A stretch of 64,000 nt of DNA. Origin: Entonaema liquescens. Its lineage: Eukaryota > Ascomycota > Sordariomycetes > Xylariales > Xylariaceae. The translations under genes were made by a program, and so were the position numbers. Positions 44,950 to 57,111 of this stretch are shown in pieces. The DNA lies in the NCBI GenBank assembly GCA_902805475.1, contig CADCSX010000006.1, forward strand, positions 1-64,000. The letters run 5' to 3'. Every line of letters starts with the position of its first letter. Position 1 is the first letter of the stretch. The notes beneath the pieces were generated by a model. The model ran no database searches and had not been told where the DNA came from. It worked only from the letters and a program-made list of their open reading frames with translations.

Positions 44950-46800
44950 ATGGTCTCAACATTTCAGATGCCGGCTTTCTACCGGCAAAATCACCTATCC
45001 GTCGACACCAGCCATGCGCAAAAGTACTTTGATGAAGAGGACAGCAACATCCTCGACGAGAACATCCTAGACAACAACGCAATGGACTCGGGTCTGGATA
45101 TGTCGCCGCCCATGGCTGGTAGCAGGAGGGATTCGTTCGCTGTACCCGGCTCGATATTCTCACCGAAGACGGAAGTGGGCGATTGGCAATCCGTCGACAT
45201 GCAGTCGGTCCCGTCAAACAACCCCTTCTTAGAGCCTCAGAACAACAACCCGTTCACGAGAGCTGATCCGCAAGCTGTATACGGCTCGCAAAATCAGCAA
45301 TGGCAAATGGGTCAAGGTTCCGGTACATGCACACCCTTACAGTACGACAGCCTTGAGAATGCCTTCGACAACAACCAATCTATCTTCCAGCAGCGACCTC
45401 TACAGATGCAAACACCCTTCAGCAATCCCGCGCACCAGGTACCGCTCTTCGCTACAGTTGGCCCCAACAACCCTCCTATGCCGAACTCGCCGCAGAAGGA
45501 TTGGATGAGTCAGGACTTGAAGAACCCTTCGTTAGTCAAGCGCATGCGACCGGATACTCCAACCATCCGATCGCACAACGAGCTGCGTCGCGGCGATGGC
45601 ATCCGCAAGAAGAATGCCAGGTTTGACATTCCCGCGGAGCGCAATCTCGGCAACATCGACCAGCTTATTGCGGCAACTACTGACGAGCAGGAAATCAAGG
45701 AGCTGAAGCAACAGAAGCGACTACTTCGCAACCGGCAAGCTGCGCTGGACTCGAGGCAAAGGAAAAAGATGCACACGGAGAGGTTAGAGGATGAGAAGAA
45801 GCACTTCACCAGCCTCATCAGCTCGATGGAAGAGGAGATGAGCGAGCTTCACATAAAGCTAGAGCAAGAGAGGCGCGAGAGGGAGTACTTGGTGGCCCAC
45901 GTTGAGAACTTGACCTTGGAAAAGGAAGAGTTGATTCGAAATCACACCATCGAGACCGGCGACTTGCGCAAGAAGATCAGCGTCCTGACCGACCACGTCC
46001 AAAGGCTCGAGCACGCCGCTATCCCCAGCAATACCGGTTATTCCAATGGATATACCGATATGGACAGCCTTACTATGGATACATCTTGGGACAGCATGGG
46101 ATTCATGAACGAGTTCCAGATGGAATCCGAAGTGAAGCAAGAACTCCAGATCGTTCCGCAGAAGAAGGCCGAAGTCCAGCTCTCATCCGACGGTGAGAAG
46201 TCTACCACTCAGGGCGGTTTCTTGTTCATGCTCTTCCTTGTTGGCGCTTTTGTCATTTCCAACAGGTCGGCCCCAACTATCCCCCGCGTATCGGAAGATG
46301 TTCGCGAAGCTTCGACGACGCTTCTCAACAACATCTTCAAGGATGCAGGCGTTGCCAACGCCGAGAACGCCATCGTACCCTCGGCTCCCCAGCCGTCCGG
46401 TGCGGACTGGACCTCTAGCGCTTCGGTGCCGATGGCCAGCGGCGCTATGGATGGCGTTGCGCCGTCTATGCTTGGTGATCTAGCGGATTCCCTTACCCAA
46501 CCAACGCAAGAGCAGACGAACGAGCAAATCTTCTCACTCACACCGGCACAATATAACAGTGTGACGTCACAAGACTTCCTTCGAAACGCGCCGGCGCGAT
46601 CAGCCGGTCAGGGCCGTCGGAGCCTCGCCGAGGCGCTAAGCAATATGCGCCACACAGAGAAGCATTCCGCGGCCGAAGTATACACGCGATCACTGCTGTG
46701 GGATCAGATTCCGGGCGACGTTGTGAGGAACTTTGCCAAGATGGTGGCCGAGTGCAACAACGCGAACGGAGGTCAGAACGGCAACGACGCAAACTCATGA
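44950..46800 (+). CDS. bZIP transcription factor with predicted membrane segment
   Basis: Single-exon 616-aa protein from the first ATG. Residues 1-240 are a Pro/Gln/Asn-rich activation-type region with repeated NNPF motifs. The basic region is at about 250-273 (LKQQKRLLRNRQAALDSRQR), with the bZIP signature N-x7-R, followed by a long leucine-heptad coiled coil to about 365. Residues about 422-438 (GGFLFMLFLVGAFVISN) are uncharged and hydrophobic enough to be a transmembrane helix, as in ER-anchored ATF6/CREB3-type factors. About 175 residues follow, which would then be lumenal. It could instead be soluble with a buried helix. I think of MeaB-type fungal bZIPs for the basic region but will not assign that name. 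Confidence 0.87.
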   Translation: MVSTFQMPAFYRQNHLSVDTSHAQKYFDEEDSNILDENILDNNAMDSGLDMSPPMAGSRRDSFAVPGSIFSPKTEVGDWQSVDMQSVPSNNPFLEPQNNNPFTRADPQAVYGSQNQQWQMGQGSGTCTPLQYDSLENAFDNNQSIFQQRPLQMQTPFSNPAHQVPLFATVGPNNPPMPNSPQKDWMSQDLKNPSLVKRMRPDTPTIRSHNELRRGDGIRKKNARFDIPAERNLGNIDQLIAATTDEQEIKELKQQKRLLRNRQAALDSRQRKKMHTERLEDEKKHFTSLISSMEEEMSELHIKLEQERREREYLVAHVENLTLEKEELIRNHTIETGDLRKKISVLTDHVQRLEHAAIPSNTGYSNGYTDMDSLTMDTSWDSMGFMNEFQMESEVKQELQIVPQKKAEVQLSSDGEKSTTQGGFLFMLFLVGAFVISNRSAPTIPRVSEDVREASTTLLNNIFKDAGVANAENAIVPSAPQPSGADWTSSASVPMASGAMDGVAPSMLGDLADSLTQPTQEQTNEQIFSLTPAQYNSVTSQDFLRNAPARSAGQGRRSLAEALSNMRHTEKHSAAEVYTRSLLWDQIPGDVVRNFAKMVAECNNANGGQNGNDANS

Positions 46801-47053
46801 CGATTCACGACATAACGACACATTAACGAAAAGAACGAATTTTACTATACGGCTTCGAGTCAACAGCCTTTTATTTTTATTTTTTTCCTATCTACTTACA
46901 ATTTGGATATTTTCGCTTGTTGGTACTTAAATATCGTTTTTCCAATTGCCTTGTTCATACAGTTTTTACACAGCGCTCCCGCGCATCAAAATCCAGATTC
47001 GACGGTGCTCACGCACACCGAAACGACCTACGACGTATCATCATTATCATCAT

Positions 47054-47084
<31 letters not shown>

Positions 47085-50000
47085 ATCATCGTCATTATCA
47101 TCTACTTTGTCTATCTCGAATCGATCTTCTCATCAAAGTCATCTTATTGTTTATTTTGTGTCGAAACTTAGCAAGCGAGCCAGCATTCTGATTTAATTTA
47201 ACCTTCGTCTGTCCCATTATTGAAATAACTTGGTTATTGTTTATTTTTTGCACCAAATCCTCTCTCTCTATCTTTTTTCCGATACATTCATATCGGTAAA
47301 AAAAAAACCAGACAACGTGTTGCATGGCGAAAATGGGTCGGTCATTAGGGAGCGGGATTACCTTGGTATGTAAGCCCAGCTGTCGAGGCTACGTATTTTC
47401 TTGTACAACGTTCTAGGGGATCATTGGGAATCGGGGACAGGGTCAGAGAAACCCGAAACAGCGAGGTTCTTTCTTCACATTCGGGTCGCTGGCTTTTTCC
47501 TTACACTTCTCTTCGTTCTACCCTCTGACTCGCGGGGCGTAGTCTCATAGATGAGACGGGGACCTTACTGAATAGGTCCGCGCCCAGAGCGGGGTATTCT
47601 TTTTCGGGACTTTTTTTTTTTTTCAGGAGGGGAAATACGGTTGGGTCTCAAGTCTCACGACACGACATAATGGGGGTTGGTCTTAGTTGGGGGGCGGTAC
47701 TGGGAGTGAGCTGACGAGAGCAATGAACGGGGACATTAGCTTTTTTCCTCCTTTTCTTTCCTACATATTTATTTCCTAGTATTATTTTTCCTATGGACAG
47801 GGCGGCATTTCAAGCCCAGAGGCGGTTTATTGGATGTGTGAGAAACTCATCATACGAGAATGACGAAGATATGTCACGGACAAACAGCACACAGGGGCGG
47901 CATGAAAGAACAAGCAGCTTACCAGTAGCTGAGACGGAGGGGGCATGTTCTTACAATATTTTTTTGGGACAGCATAGCAGAGCGAATTCGAGAGTGGAAA
48001 TCTCACGAGTTGCGCGGCTGTTCGTCTTGTAGCTCATCAGTCAGTTTATTAGCGAAACACCAAGATGAACATGAAAAACCCCAGAACCAACCAACCAAAA
48101 CAAGAAGTTTTTAATGTGCAAAAAACTCTGCAAATAATGTGACTGCAAATGTAATGATGCCATCCCTTCCCCTCGTGTCTAGTTTACGGATGGGTTCATA
48201 CCTATAACTAAGTGGTTTGTACATACTTACATAATTCGTAGTTCTGGTAACGAATAGACAAGAGTAACCAAGAAAGCAGCAGTTATAGATTGGACCCACT
48301 AGCTACCATAACAGTAGACATAGCAGATACCTAACACATGCCGAGCATATGCACGATACGGGTACATTAGGTCAGAACATGTCAGATCAGATGGGGGGAG
48401 AAAGTGGTGGAGTGGAGGAGGTTGGGTGTGGATGCTTCCACTTTCCTAAAGCGGGTGGCTTAGCCAAGGGATTTATAAAGACGGTTCGGTTCTGGGTACA
48501 CTCTCTCCTTGGGGTTGGTTGATTAATTGTTTATTTTTGCTTCTGTGGACTGCGATTGGGGGAAGCAAAACGAAGCATGATGAGCGTTTCGCTTTGGCTT
48601 TCCCCACGATGCAATGCGGCCGGTTCGCGGCGTAGCGGGCACCAAATGACATTTTTTTCTTTTCGAATCGCATGAGGGAATTCGTTATTCATTGAAAATG
48701 TATGGCTCTTTTCTATGGTATTCTATCGTAATGCTATATTTCCATTTCCTATCTAATATCTCACCCTTTGATAGGATATGTAAGGTAATATGTATAAGAT
48801 ATAGATCAGATATTCTCTTTCCCTTTCACCCCCGCGTCTCGGACGTGGAGCTAATAGGGATGAGTGGCCCGCTACTAGTCATTGTCCAGCTCAGCGTAGC
48901 CTTTCCCTTTTGATGCCAAGTCTGCTGCAGAAGCTCACATGCGCTGCTACTTTTGGGATTCCTATCCATTTTCTTTCGACCCATCGCCTATTATTCTCCT
49001 CTCTTGTCGCATGTTTCGCGGCTTTTCTCATTTCCGAGCATTGCCATACATACATGTGGGTGAGTTGGGTGCAAAAGGTTGGGCCTGGAAAGGCCCAGTG
49101 GGAGCGGCCATCACAGCGCATATATATGAGCAGTTCCAAGACAGGAACGCGCAGTAGGTAACGGCGAGCGGCCGGGTGTGTAGCAGTTGTCGGGCGCTAA
49201 GATATTACCAAGCGGCCGTGTGGGCGGCCCGTGTTTACTGTTGCGGTTATTACATAGTTGGCGTTATGATCTATATGTATGCAGAGCCTTGTATGTCATA
49301 ATGTCATAGATGATGTATGTGTGTCTTACCCCATACTTACATACACGCACAGGATATAGAATTAGTGGTGTCGTCGCCGTTATTTTTCATTGCTCAATAC
49401 GTCCGGGAGAAAAGCGAATAGTCGATTTCGCGCGGCGTGACCTTCACCCCTTACAACTAGTTAAGAGATATTTAATCCTTCTCCCTCATGGGCCGATCAT
49501 AGGCACGGAAGCGCGTCTACAAATACCTACATAACGACGCCAACACGCCCACATGCTGTCCCAGGCACGGGACTTGGGGGAACCTGCAGGTTAGAGCGAG
49601 CTGTTCTAAGGAGGGGGCTCGGACTCGTCATAGAGAGGTGGGTTGGTGGTTGTTCACGCGAGACAGGCTGCGGCCCAGACGAGCACGGAGAGGGTGGGTA
49701 ACCTATGAGGGCTGTCCTGGTCTCGTGGTTGACAGCTGGCTCTCTCCCCCCCATTAGCCATACTCCTTACAGTCCCCCCAGTACCTTACCTAACGAGGGC
49801 AGACCTATTCCTGTTGGTGGGCATTTGGAGGGAGACGAGCCTATAGGCTCTTTGCATGGGCAATTATTAGGATTTGAAAAACTTAGCTAATGCTCCGAGG
49901 GTTGGTTCGGTAGGTATAGGCAATGTAGGATGTAAGCAGGCTGGTGGGGATGTATGGGGACATATGTAAGATCACAAGTGAGATCGGAAGACGGATATTC

Positions 50001-53000
50001 ACATCTTCTCCATCCGGCTGCCATTTTTAGTCGGCGAGCTTGTTTCTCTGCTTACTCCTTGGCCTACCTTACTCCCTCCCTTTCGTTGTAGTACGATCCA
50101 CCATTACCAACACCAACAATCGTACTATATTATGTACGCATATTTACATTCCGTATTCTATGTATGTGTGCATGTATAAAACAAGACAAAGACAAAAACA
50201 GAAGTATCCAGGCACATGGCTTATAGTTGTCTCGCCCTGTGATCCGGGCCCCTTCCGAAACGGCCTGATGGCGTTTTTTGCTCAACGGCAGCAAACACAA
50301 GTACGACTAGTGCCCCTATTCAACGGCCGAAGTTTTTCGACGCATCCGTCGCCAACTACCAGGCAGCCGGGAATCTGAAGGATCGGAGCGCGCGCCGAGG
50401 GGAGCACAGAAGGGGGCGCGGCTACCTGCTTGTCTTGGTTCTTCTAGTTGCTTGCCTATCGTATCATCATATCATCGTCCGACCCATAGCGACCACCCAT
50501 CGTCCAGTTATGACTCTTGATTGCTGTCGTGCTTGTCGGTGCTTCGTTTATTTTGCCTTTTCCCCACGGGGTAGAGATATGACTGTTAACTTACCAGTCT
50601 TGAGGTTCAAGGGCTTAGTATCACGTATATGAATGCGCGATTAGCAAAAGAGCGTAGATTGGCTGGCATCTATTATCCTGAGGCGATTGTCCACTAGTAA
50701 AGCTTGATTGATATGTTAGTGTAAATGCTTACGACCAGTCATCACGAATAGGGGCATGTGTATTCACCTAGATCTATACCTGATTTGCTTATGGGGAATA
50801 TCAAACACATCCTTCAATCATATCTGATTATTCTCTTATAACGAACCAGTCTTAGATAAATAGCTCGCAAAAGCAAAAGAAAAAGGTGCTCTCATATCTC
50901 TTTCGTGTCACCAAGTATAGGCGACCTTTGTGACCTTTGTGTATACGTCGTATTTCCATTTCTACGATCGGCATACCTGACCTGTCATGTAATTCCCGAT
51001 GCGCTCCAGGAAATCTATCACATAACCGCGAGCCTATCGTGCTTCATTCCTCTCAAGAAACCCAAGCATCTACTAACATACGTAGACGAATCGAAATACC
51101 GTCGCACAAACTATCCGAATCCAACAGATTCCTAGGTAGGTAAGGTAAGTTTTCCTCCACCCACCCATCTATCCATCCGTCCCAGCATCCGGTCAAGACG
51201 CACGGAACGTTATTAGCGTCTGCTACTGCTACTAATGATCTACAACGTACTACTACAGAAAGGAAACGGGCCTGATAAGATGGTGGACGGTGACGGGTCT
51301 GCGATAAGGGGCTTGTTACGTACTATAACATGCGTACGACAGCCAGAAACGTACATTGCGCGGAAGGGGCTTACCCGGATTGCGAGCAAAACTCAAGACG
51401 GGATACTTTAGGTAAGAATCTCGGCAGGCTATGTACGCAAACCCCTAGGGAAGGGAATATGTATATAAGGTAACGTAAGTAGGTAGGTAGGTATGTTCCT
51501 ATGTATGCTACGTATGACAAGTAGAAAAGGTCACCCGGGGAAAAGAAACCTCCCCTGCGAGACGTTTCGCAACATAGTGCCACCCGGGGCACAATGCGGT
51601 AACCATCCGGTCCCGTATGCTAGGAATTGGCCCTTGACATAACCTATGGAAATGGTAACGTCAGCAGCAGCGAAAAGACGCTGGAGAAGAAGAATAAAAA
51701 GAGTCTACCGTTTATGCGCCCCCGTTACACTACCTCCGGCCACTGCTCTCAGCCCCTCGCGTCGCACGCCGTTGGGAAAATGGGACGATAAGACGAAAGG
51801 GGGGTATGCTATAGCAAGTAAGCTATTCCTGGCGATATCCCCCGGGGACGGATCGCATCGGGTACTCTACTAAGTTTAGTTCTGTTGATATTTTTTTATA
51901 AACCGGTTGGTTTTGATTTTAATTCTGGATTTAGTTCTGGTTCGTAAACAATAATGATGATGATGATGATGACGACGACGATATTCCCTCGATAAAAGAA
52001 ACTTGGCTACTTAGGCTGTGCTGACTGTACCCCGCGCAAGGGAGCAGACAGCGAGGGGAGAATAACCAAAGCGAATATCTACGTAGGCTATCTCCTCGCC
52101 AATTAAGCCTGAGGCTCATTCATCACGGTTACGTAGACTACGATAGCTATGTATGGACCTGAACACAGGTAGTATGTAGGCCATCCAAGCCCAAGAGTCC
52201 ATGTACAAGGGATGATTTACTACCGATATATCAAGATATATGAAACCAACTGCGAGCGGGCTCAGTCAGCCGCATGTCTTCTCCACGCGGGAGTGATACC
52301 CAAGGAGTCCATGTGGAAGAGGAAGAGATAGAACAAAAGGGATAGGGGACCGACACGAATTCTCCTGGTCTATCGGTTCAAGAACGGTCAAGTCAGCCTC
52401 GATAGATCACTACAAAAAGTCAACCTAGCCAACCAAGTGCTTCAATTAATTATCGACCCGCATATTTATCCCTATTGACAAATTCCAGCTCAGAAACGAA
52501 CGAGAGGCTGCTGTCGAGGTACCCCAAAGTGCACAATTGACTATTGAATACCCAGGTAAAAGCCGTAAAGCCAAGGCCGATCTTACAACTGCGGTGTATG
52601 CAAGAATTAGAGGTATCTGACCATCTGCCCACCCCCTTTTCTCCTTGATCGCCCTCTCTCGGCACCCTCCTACCATATAGTACTATGTAAGACAAGAACA
52701 GAAGAATAATATGTATTCCCCACAATCGTCAGTGCATATGCAATAATGATGCACAGCATCTCTGGTTGCTATCGGCTCTAGCTAATCTGAAGAAACCCCG
52801 CGAATGAAGCAAAAGTAAGCAGAACAAATAAGAGCAATGTCTCCTCTTCCATCTCTCTCGCCGCCTAGGCAGATTCGCTCGTTCTATCGTCATGTTTGTG
52901 AGTACTTGTCTCGGTACCTACTGTCGAGGAACCCGTATTCATTGCGCCAGGATGCCGTGATAGGGGCTACACGGGCTGGGGGCGCTGCGTATCCAATTGG

Positions 53001-53087
53001 CGAATAGCCGTCTCCATCTCCATCTCCATCTCCATCTCTCTTGGCCTATAATACATAGCCATCGTCGCTCTAGGACGGGGATACTGC
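46801..53087. other. 6.3-kb interval without recognisable gene
   Basis: Only short frames, none with a known motif. Landmarks are a (CTA)n microsatellite at 47054-47084, a T-run near 47611-47623, TAGGTAGG repeats at about 51131-51145 and 51478-51492, and a (GAT)n/(GAC)n tract at 51954-51982. A (CTCCAT)n tract at 53011-53037 lies just past the stop of the Nif1-like gene, probably in its 3' UTR. The first several hundred bases are probably the bZIP 3' UTR. A non-coding RNA cannot be excluded. Confidence 0.45.
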
Positions 53088-56008
53088 TTATTTCTTCTTG
53101 GAGTTCGTAGGATTGTACTTGTCCTTCCAAATCCTACATCCCGTGCGTCATTGGTTAGTAAAAATAATGTTGCACTGGTATGGAAACGGGTATATGCTAG
53201 ATTCGGAGAAGCTCGGCAAAGCCAGACGGAGTGTAGGACAGCGCAGAGTTAGGTAGATCAGAGTAAACAAACCCGGACTACTCCGCTGCAACTGAGGCAT
53301 TTACATTGGATATGGACGTGGGACGGTAGCAAGCGCCATAAGAGAGTAAGAATGGAAGTGAGGAAACGAAGAGCGACATTTCCCGGGTTCGGTGAAAGAT
53401 GAGGCTCTGATTCGTTTAGACCCCAACTCCGCGACCCGTTTTCGCGGCCGTCTTTTAATGGAGACCAGCCCAAGAAGAGTAAAAAACGAAACCTTGTTCT
53501 AGACCCGCTCGGAGCCTTGCTGTCAAAGGGGAAGATAAAAAGACAGGGCGAACTTCTGCAAATACGTCCGGAAAGACGGACAGCCTATCGTCTACCCCGA
53601 AGACCACTCATCCGCAACGGCCGGGGTCTCGTAGCTTTTGCTGCGCCGCCGACGTACGGGACAGAACGACAAAAGAGAAAAGGTTTGCCAAGAGAAGACG
53701 ACGACTAGTCATACGAGTAGCTTACGAGAAGGGCTAATAAATGTGACACTTACCATGTATTCCCCAGGGTTTTGTTACCGTTCTCTTCCGCCAGCCGATA
53801 GTACCTTGCTGCAGCATACTAAAGAGGAAGCATACGGTTAGTCTCATGTGATTTTCTCCCTTCCTTCCTTAGGCACGCATATGGGACGGGATGTTAGGGC
53901 GAGTTAGGTACTCGAGGAGCTGTCGCCCCTGATTATGCGCTTCTGATTTGCGGCTGGGACCAAGCCTCATTGCTGCCCAACGGGGACGGGATCGTGATTT
54001 AGGACCGAGCAGCAGGGCTGCTTAGCTTGCCGCTACTGCTTCGGAGACAAGACATCCTGATCTAACCCCGAAAGCTAAGCGAGAGAGCTGACCAGACAAG
54101 CCACAACGTAGGCCACATGAGGCTGACACTTCATCATGCCTAGTTGTCGCTCGCATGGTGTGGTGGTGGTGAGCTTTGGGCAGAGACGTGAGGCGCCGGA
54201 TTTGGAAGTGATACGTAGCGAATAGAGGTAATAGATAGACAGCAACGAGGTTTGGCTTTACGCCTAACGTACCTTGTCTTTCTTACACCCGAAACCCTCC
54301 AGATAGCACCAGGCAACTTCGTTCATGGCATCTGCGTACACCGAGGAACATGCTTGTGTCAGCCTATCGCATCTCCAACTCCGTTCAAGTAACGGTATCG
54401 CCTGCTTTCGACGGGTCGAATCACTCACCAGTATCTCCAAGGTTGGCCGCTGTCTCGTAGTACTGCCCGACGGTAACCATTAGTCGCTTTGATCATCGAG
54501 GGGGAAAAAACAGCGGGACTTGAGACGAGGTCTGGCTGGTGGGTACAAGGTGTCGTCCCCTTCTTCTCAGCACTTGCCGCCCGCTCGAACTCCGTTATGC
54601 TTCAATAATGAAACGGTGATGTTGGTGACCCACCTGCTTGGCAGCGACTGGATCTCGCGGTATGCCCCAGCCGTGGCGGAAGCAATTCGCCAATTCGAAT
54701 ATGGCTAAGACGAGCTCTCCCTTTGCGGCACCTCCTTTCTTTAGGCCCGCCTGTAGCGCCATGCTCTCGACTGCTGCCGCGTTCGACGCCGCCGCCGATA
54801 GGTAGGTGATAGCTCGTTCAGGATCTGGATCGCAACCCCAGCCGTGCCTAAAGCTCCGCCAAAGCACAGAGGCAGGATGTTAGCTTCTCCGAACGTAACT
54901 CTTGTCTTCTTCCGTAGCGGTACTTCGTGTTTGTATGTAGGCAACTTTGCCACCATCGCTCCATTCGTCCTGTGTAATCTATCTGGCTACCCATAGCTAC
55001 CCAGAAGCCGTGAATCTCTCTCGCTCTTCCTCCTTCGAGAAAACAGGAAAAAGAGATCAGGGACATCCTCTAGATGGGCCTAGACGTAGCCATGCGCCAG
55101 TGAGACACGCATAGGACGCGATGCGATGCGATGATTCCATAAATAGTAATAAAACGACGATGGTGGCGATCCAACTACTGACCTCAGAGCAAGACCGTAA
55201 AGAACCTGGCTCAGGGGGTTATTTGCGCCCTGGGGATCGGCCAGACGCCCAAACAGCCGCGTAGACTGGTCGAGTTGCCCCTCCTCATGCAATCGGATGG
55301 CTTCCTGGATGTTGTCATCTATCGCCTTTGAAGAGACCACGCCGTCCGTCTTATGCCCGTTTCCGTTTCCGCTTCCTCTTCCTCCGTCATCGCGCAGTCG
55401 CAGTCTAGCCAATTCTGCGGAGGGAGAAGGAGATGGCGACCGAGACGGCGACACGACACTTGTGATCTGCCCCGGAGCTGCCCTCTCTCATTTGCTTCGG
55501 CCAGTATCGTCGCTCTCTTCTCCCATTGTCCCTCGTATGCGTCCTTGTCTACGCCCGCCCCTCCGACTCCTCCCTGGCCGCTACCCGATCCATCTTCGGC
55601 CGAGACGTTGATTTGCGGTAGATTTTCGGGGACGTAATCGGATGTAGGCGGGGCCTTGGACAGATGCAAACGCTGTGATAGGCGGTGGTGACCACTTGGT
55701 TGATTGCGCGAGGAGCCGTCATTTTGGACCGAGGATGTACTGCTGCCCCGCGATCGCGGCCTGAAGACGTCGAGGCTCCGTCGCGTCTTCGTAGGGGACG
55801 ATCCGGTGTCCTTGGCGGTCAGGTAATTGTTACTACCATTAGAGTCTCTCGGGTAACTCGGAGGATGGATAATTTCTTGAGTGGTCGTATCGGAACGTAT
55901 GAAGGTAAACTCGGGTCCGGCGAGTCTATCTAAAGTTTCGCGATCTACGCCGCCGCCATGACCACCATCTAATTGATCTTTCTTTTTGATAAGATCGCGT
56001 ATCCCCAT
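53088..56008 (-). CDS. Nif1/Dsf2-like Sel1-repeat protein
   Basis: Minus strand, reconstructed exons: 56008-55553 or further, about 55466-55183, 54847-54634, 54462-54429, 54331-54273, 53818-53754, 53133-53088. The N-terminus (MGIRDLIKKKDQL, then EFTFIRSDTTTQEI) is followed by a disordered Ser-rich region. Sel1/TPR-like repeats follow: NIQEAIRLHEEGQLDQSTRL, HGWGCDPDPERAITYLSAAA, HGWGIPRDPVAAKQYYETAA, DAMNEVAWCYLEGFGCKKDK, YAAARYYRLAEENGNKTLGN. The C-terminus is TWIWKDKYN. This is the layout of the S. pombe mitosis inhibitor Nif1 / yeast Dsf2 family. The frame changes near 55466 and I find no strong intron there: either a weak GTAGAC donor at 55552 (total 385 aa, deleting a WEKRATILA-like segment) or an indel. 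Introns of 335, 454 and 620 nt are unusually long. Confidence 0.75.
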
Positions 56009-56041
56009 AACTTACCTAATTCAATACTTTATATTTTCCTG

Positions 56042-56086
<45 letters not shown>

Positions 56087-57111
56087 GGGTATATAAACCA
56101 AAGAAAATTGTTGTATATATAAATACAGTAGTTAATCTACGTAGGTAGTTGTAATCTTAGTAGTTAGTTGCAGGAGTTAGAAACAAATTAATGGAACCAT
56201 ATTTCCAATTGTAGGACGTTGTTTCCTTCTTTAATAGGCCTCCATTATTCAAGTTATTAGTCTATTCAATTCAGCCCCGGCTTACGCGCCGAGCTTTGAG
56301 CGACCCTAAAAAGGGGGGGCTGTGATTTCGGCTGTGGAATAAAACGAAAAAAAGCATTTTACTTCCCCTTGTTTGGCCCTATCTGGCACTTCGAGTAACA
56401 AAGAGAAACTACGCCTTTGTTTCAATCCTTCCAACATGGGGGAAAGGGGCTACCTTTCTACCCTATTTTCAAGCAACCCCATGTGCCATCCTTGCCGAGG
56501 TTTTGGTCGTACCAGTTTCAATGCTTTTATCAAGCTCATTTGCCTTGTAGCGTTAGGTTACCAGCGGGGTTGACTTCTAGGTACCATAGTGTAGGTAGTT
56601 ATATAATTATAGAACATAAGGCCACAATTATGACCTACCTATTCAAGCCACATAACCAAGTCCTACAGGCTATCTTGAAGGTCTAGATTTTACATGTGAC
56701 TGTATGCATTCAACCACTGTTCAAGAAAATCTCTACCAAAAGGCTTAACTAGATGATCTGTAATCACTCAATAACATAGTTATACAACATGTTTACTTTC
56801 TATTACAATTGGTCTACCTAAAGGTATCTTTCTGTCTGTAGGTACTTTTTTTTTGTTCTTTCCACTCGGGGTATCAACTCCTAACAGTCGCCTATGGCGA
56901 AACGCATCGCAATGGGTATCACGAACTGTTGTACGAATAAGGCAACCTTCAAACGCCGACCAACGGTCGTAATATGCACCGTCTAGATACTGGCTAAAGA
57001 GCCAGAAACTGTTTCTAGGACAAGCAGTATAATGCCTTGACAATATGGGCTTTGTCCAAACGAGCCTCTTCTTTAATGCCTAGATAGTTAGTAGGAAACC
57101 AAAGAGGATTG
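56009..57111. other. Leader of Nif1-like gene and intergenic region
   Basis: Starts with a (CT)n tract at 56049-56083, 41 bp upstream of the Nif1-like start codon, probably in its leader or promoter. The remainder has short frames only. TAGGTACC-type motifs occur near 56578 and 56831. It includes the region downstream of the CCCH-protein gene. Confidence 0.45.
56049..56083. repeat. (CT)n microsatellite
   Basis: Perfect CT dinucleotide repeat of about 17 units on the + strand, GA on the transcribed sense of the Nif1-like gene. It lies directly upstream of that gene's start codon. Confidence 0.9.

Noticed and set aside
44795..45217. Minus-strand 140-codon frame with a Cys/Val repeat
   Set aside because: It arises from the (CA)n microsatellite and the antisense of bZIP exon 1.
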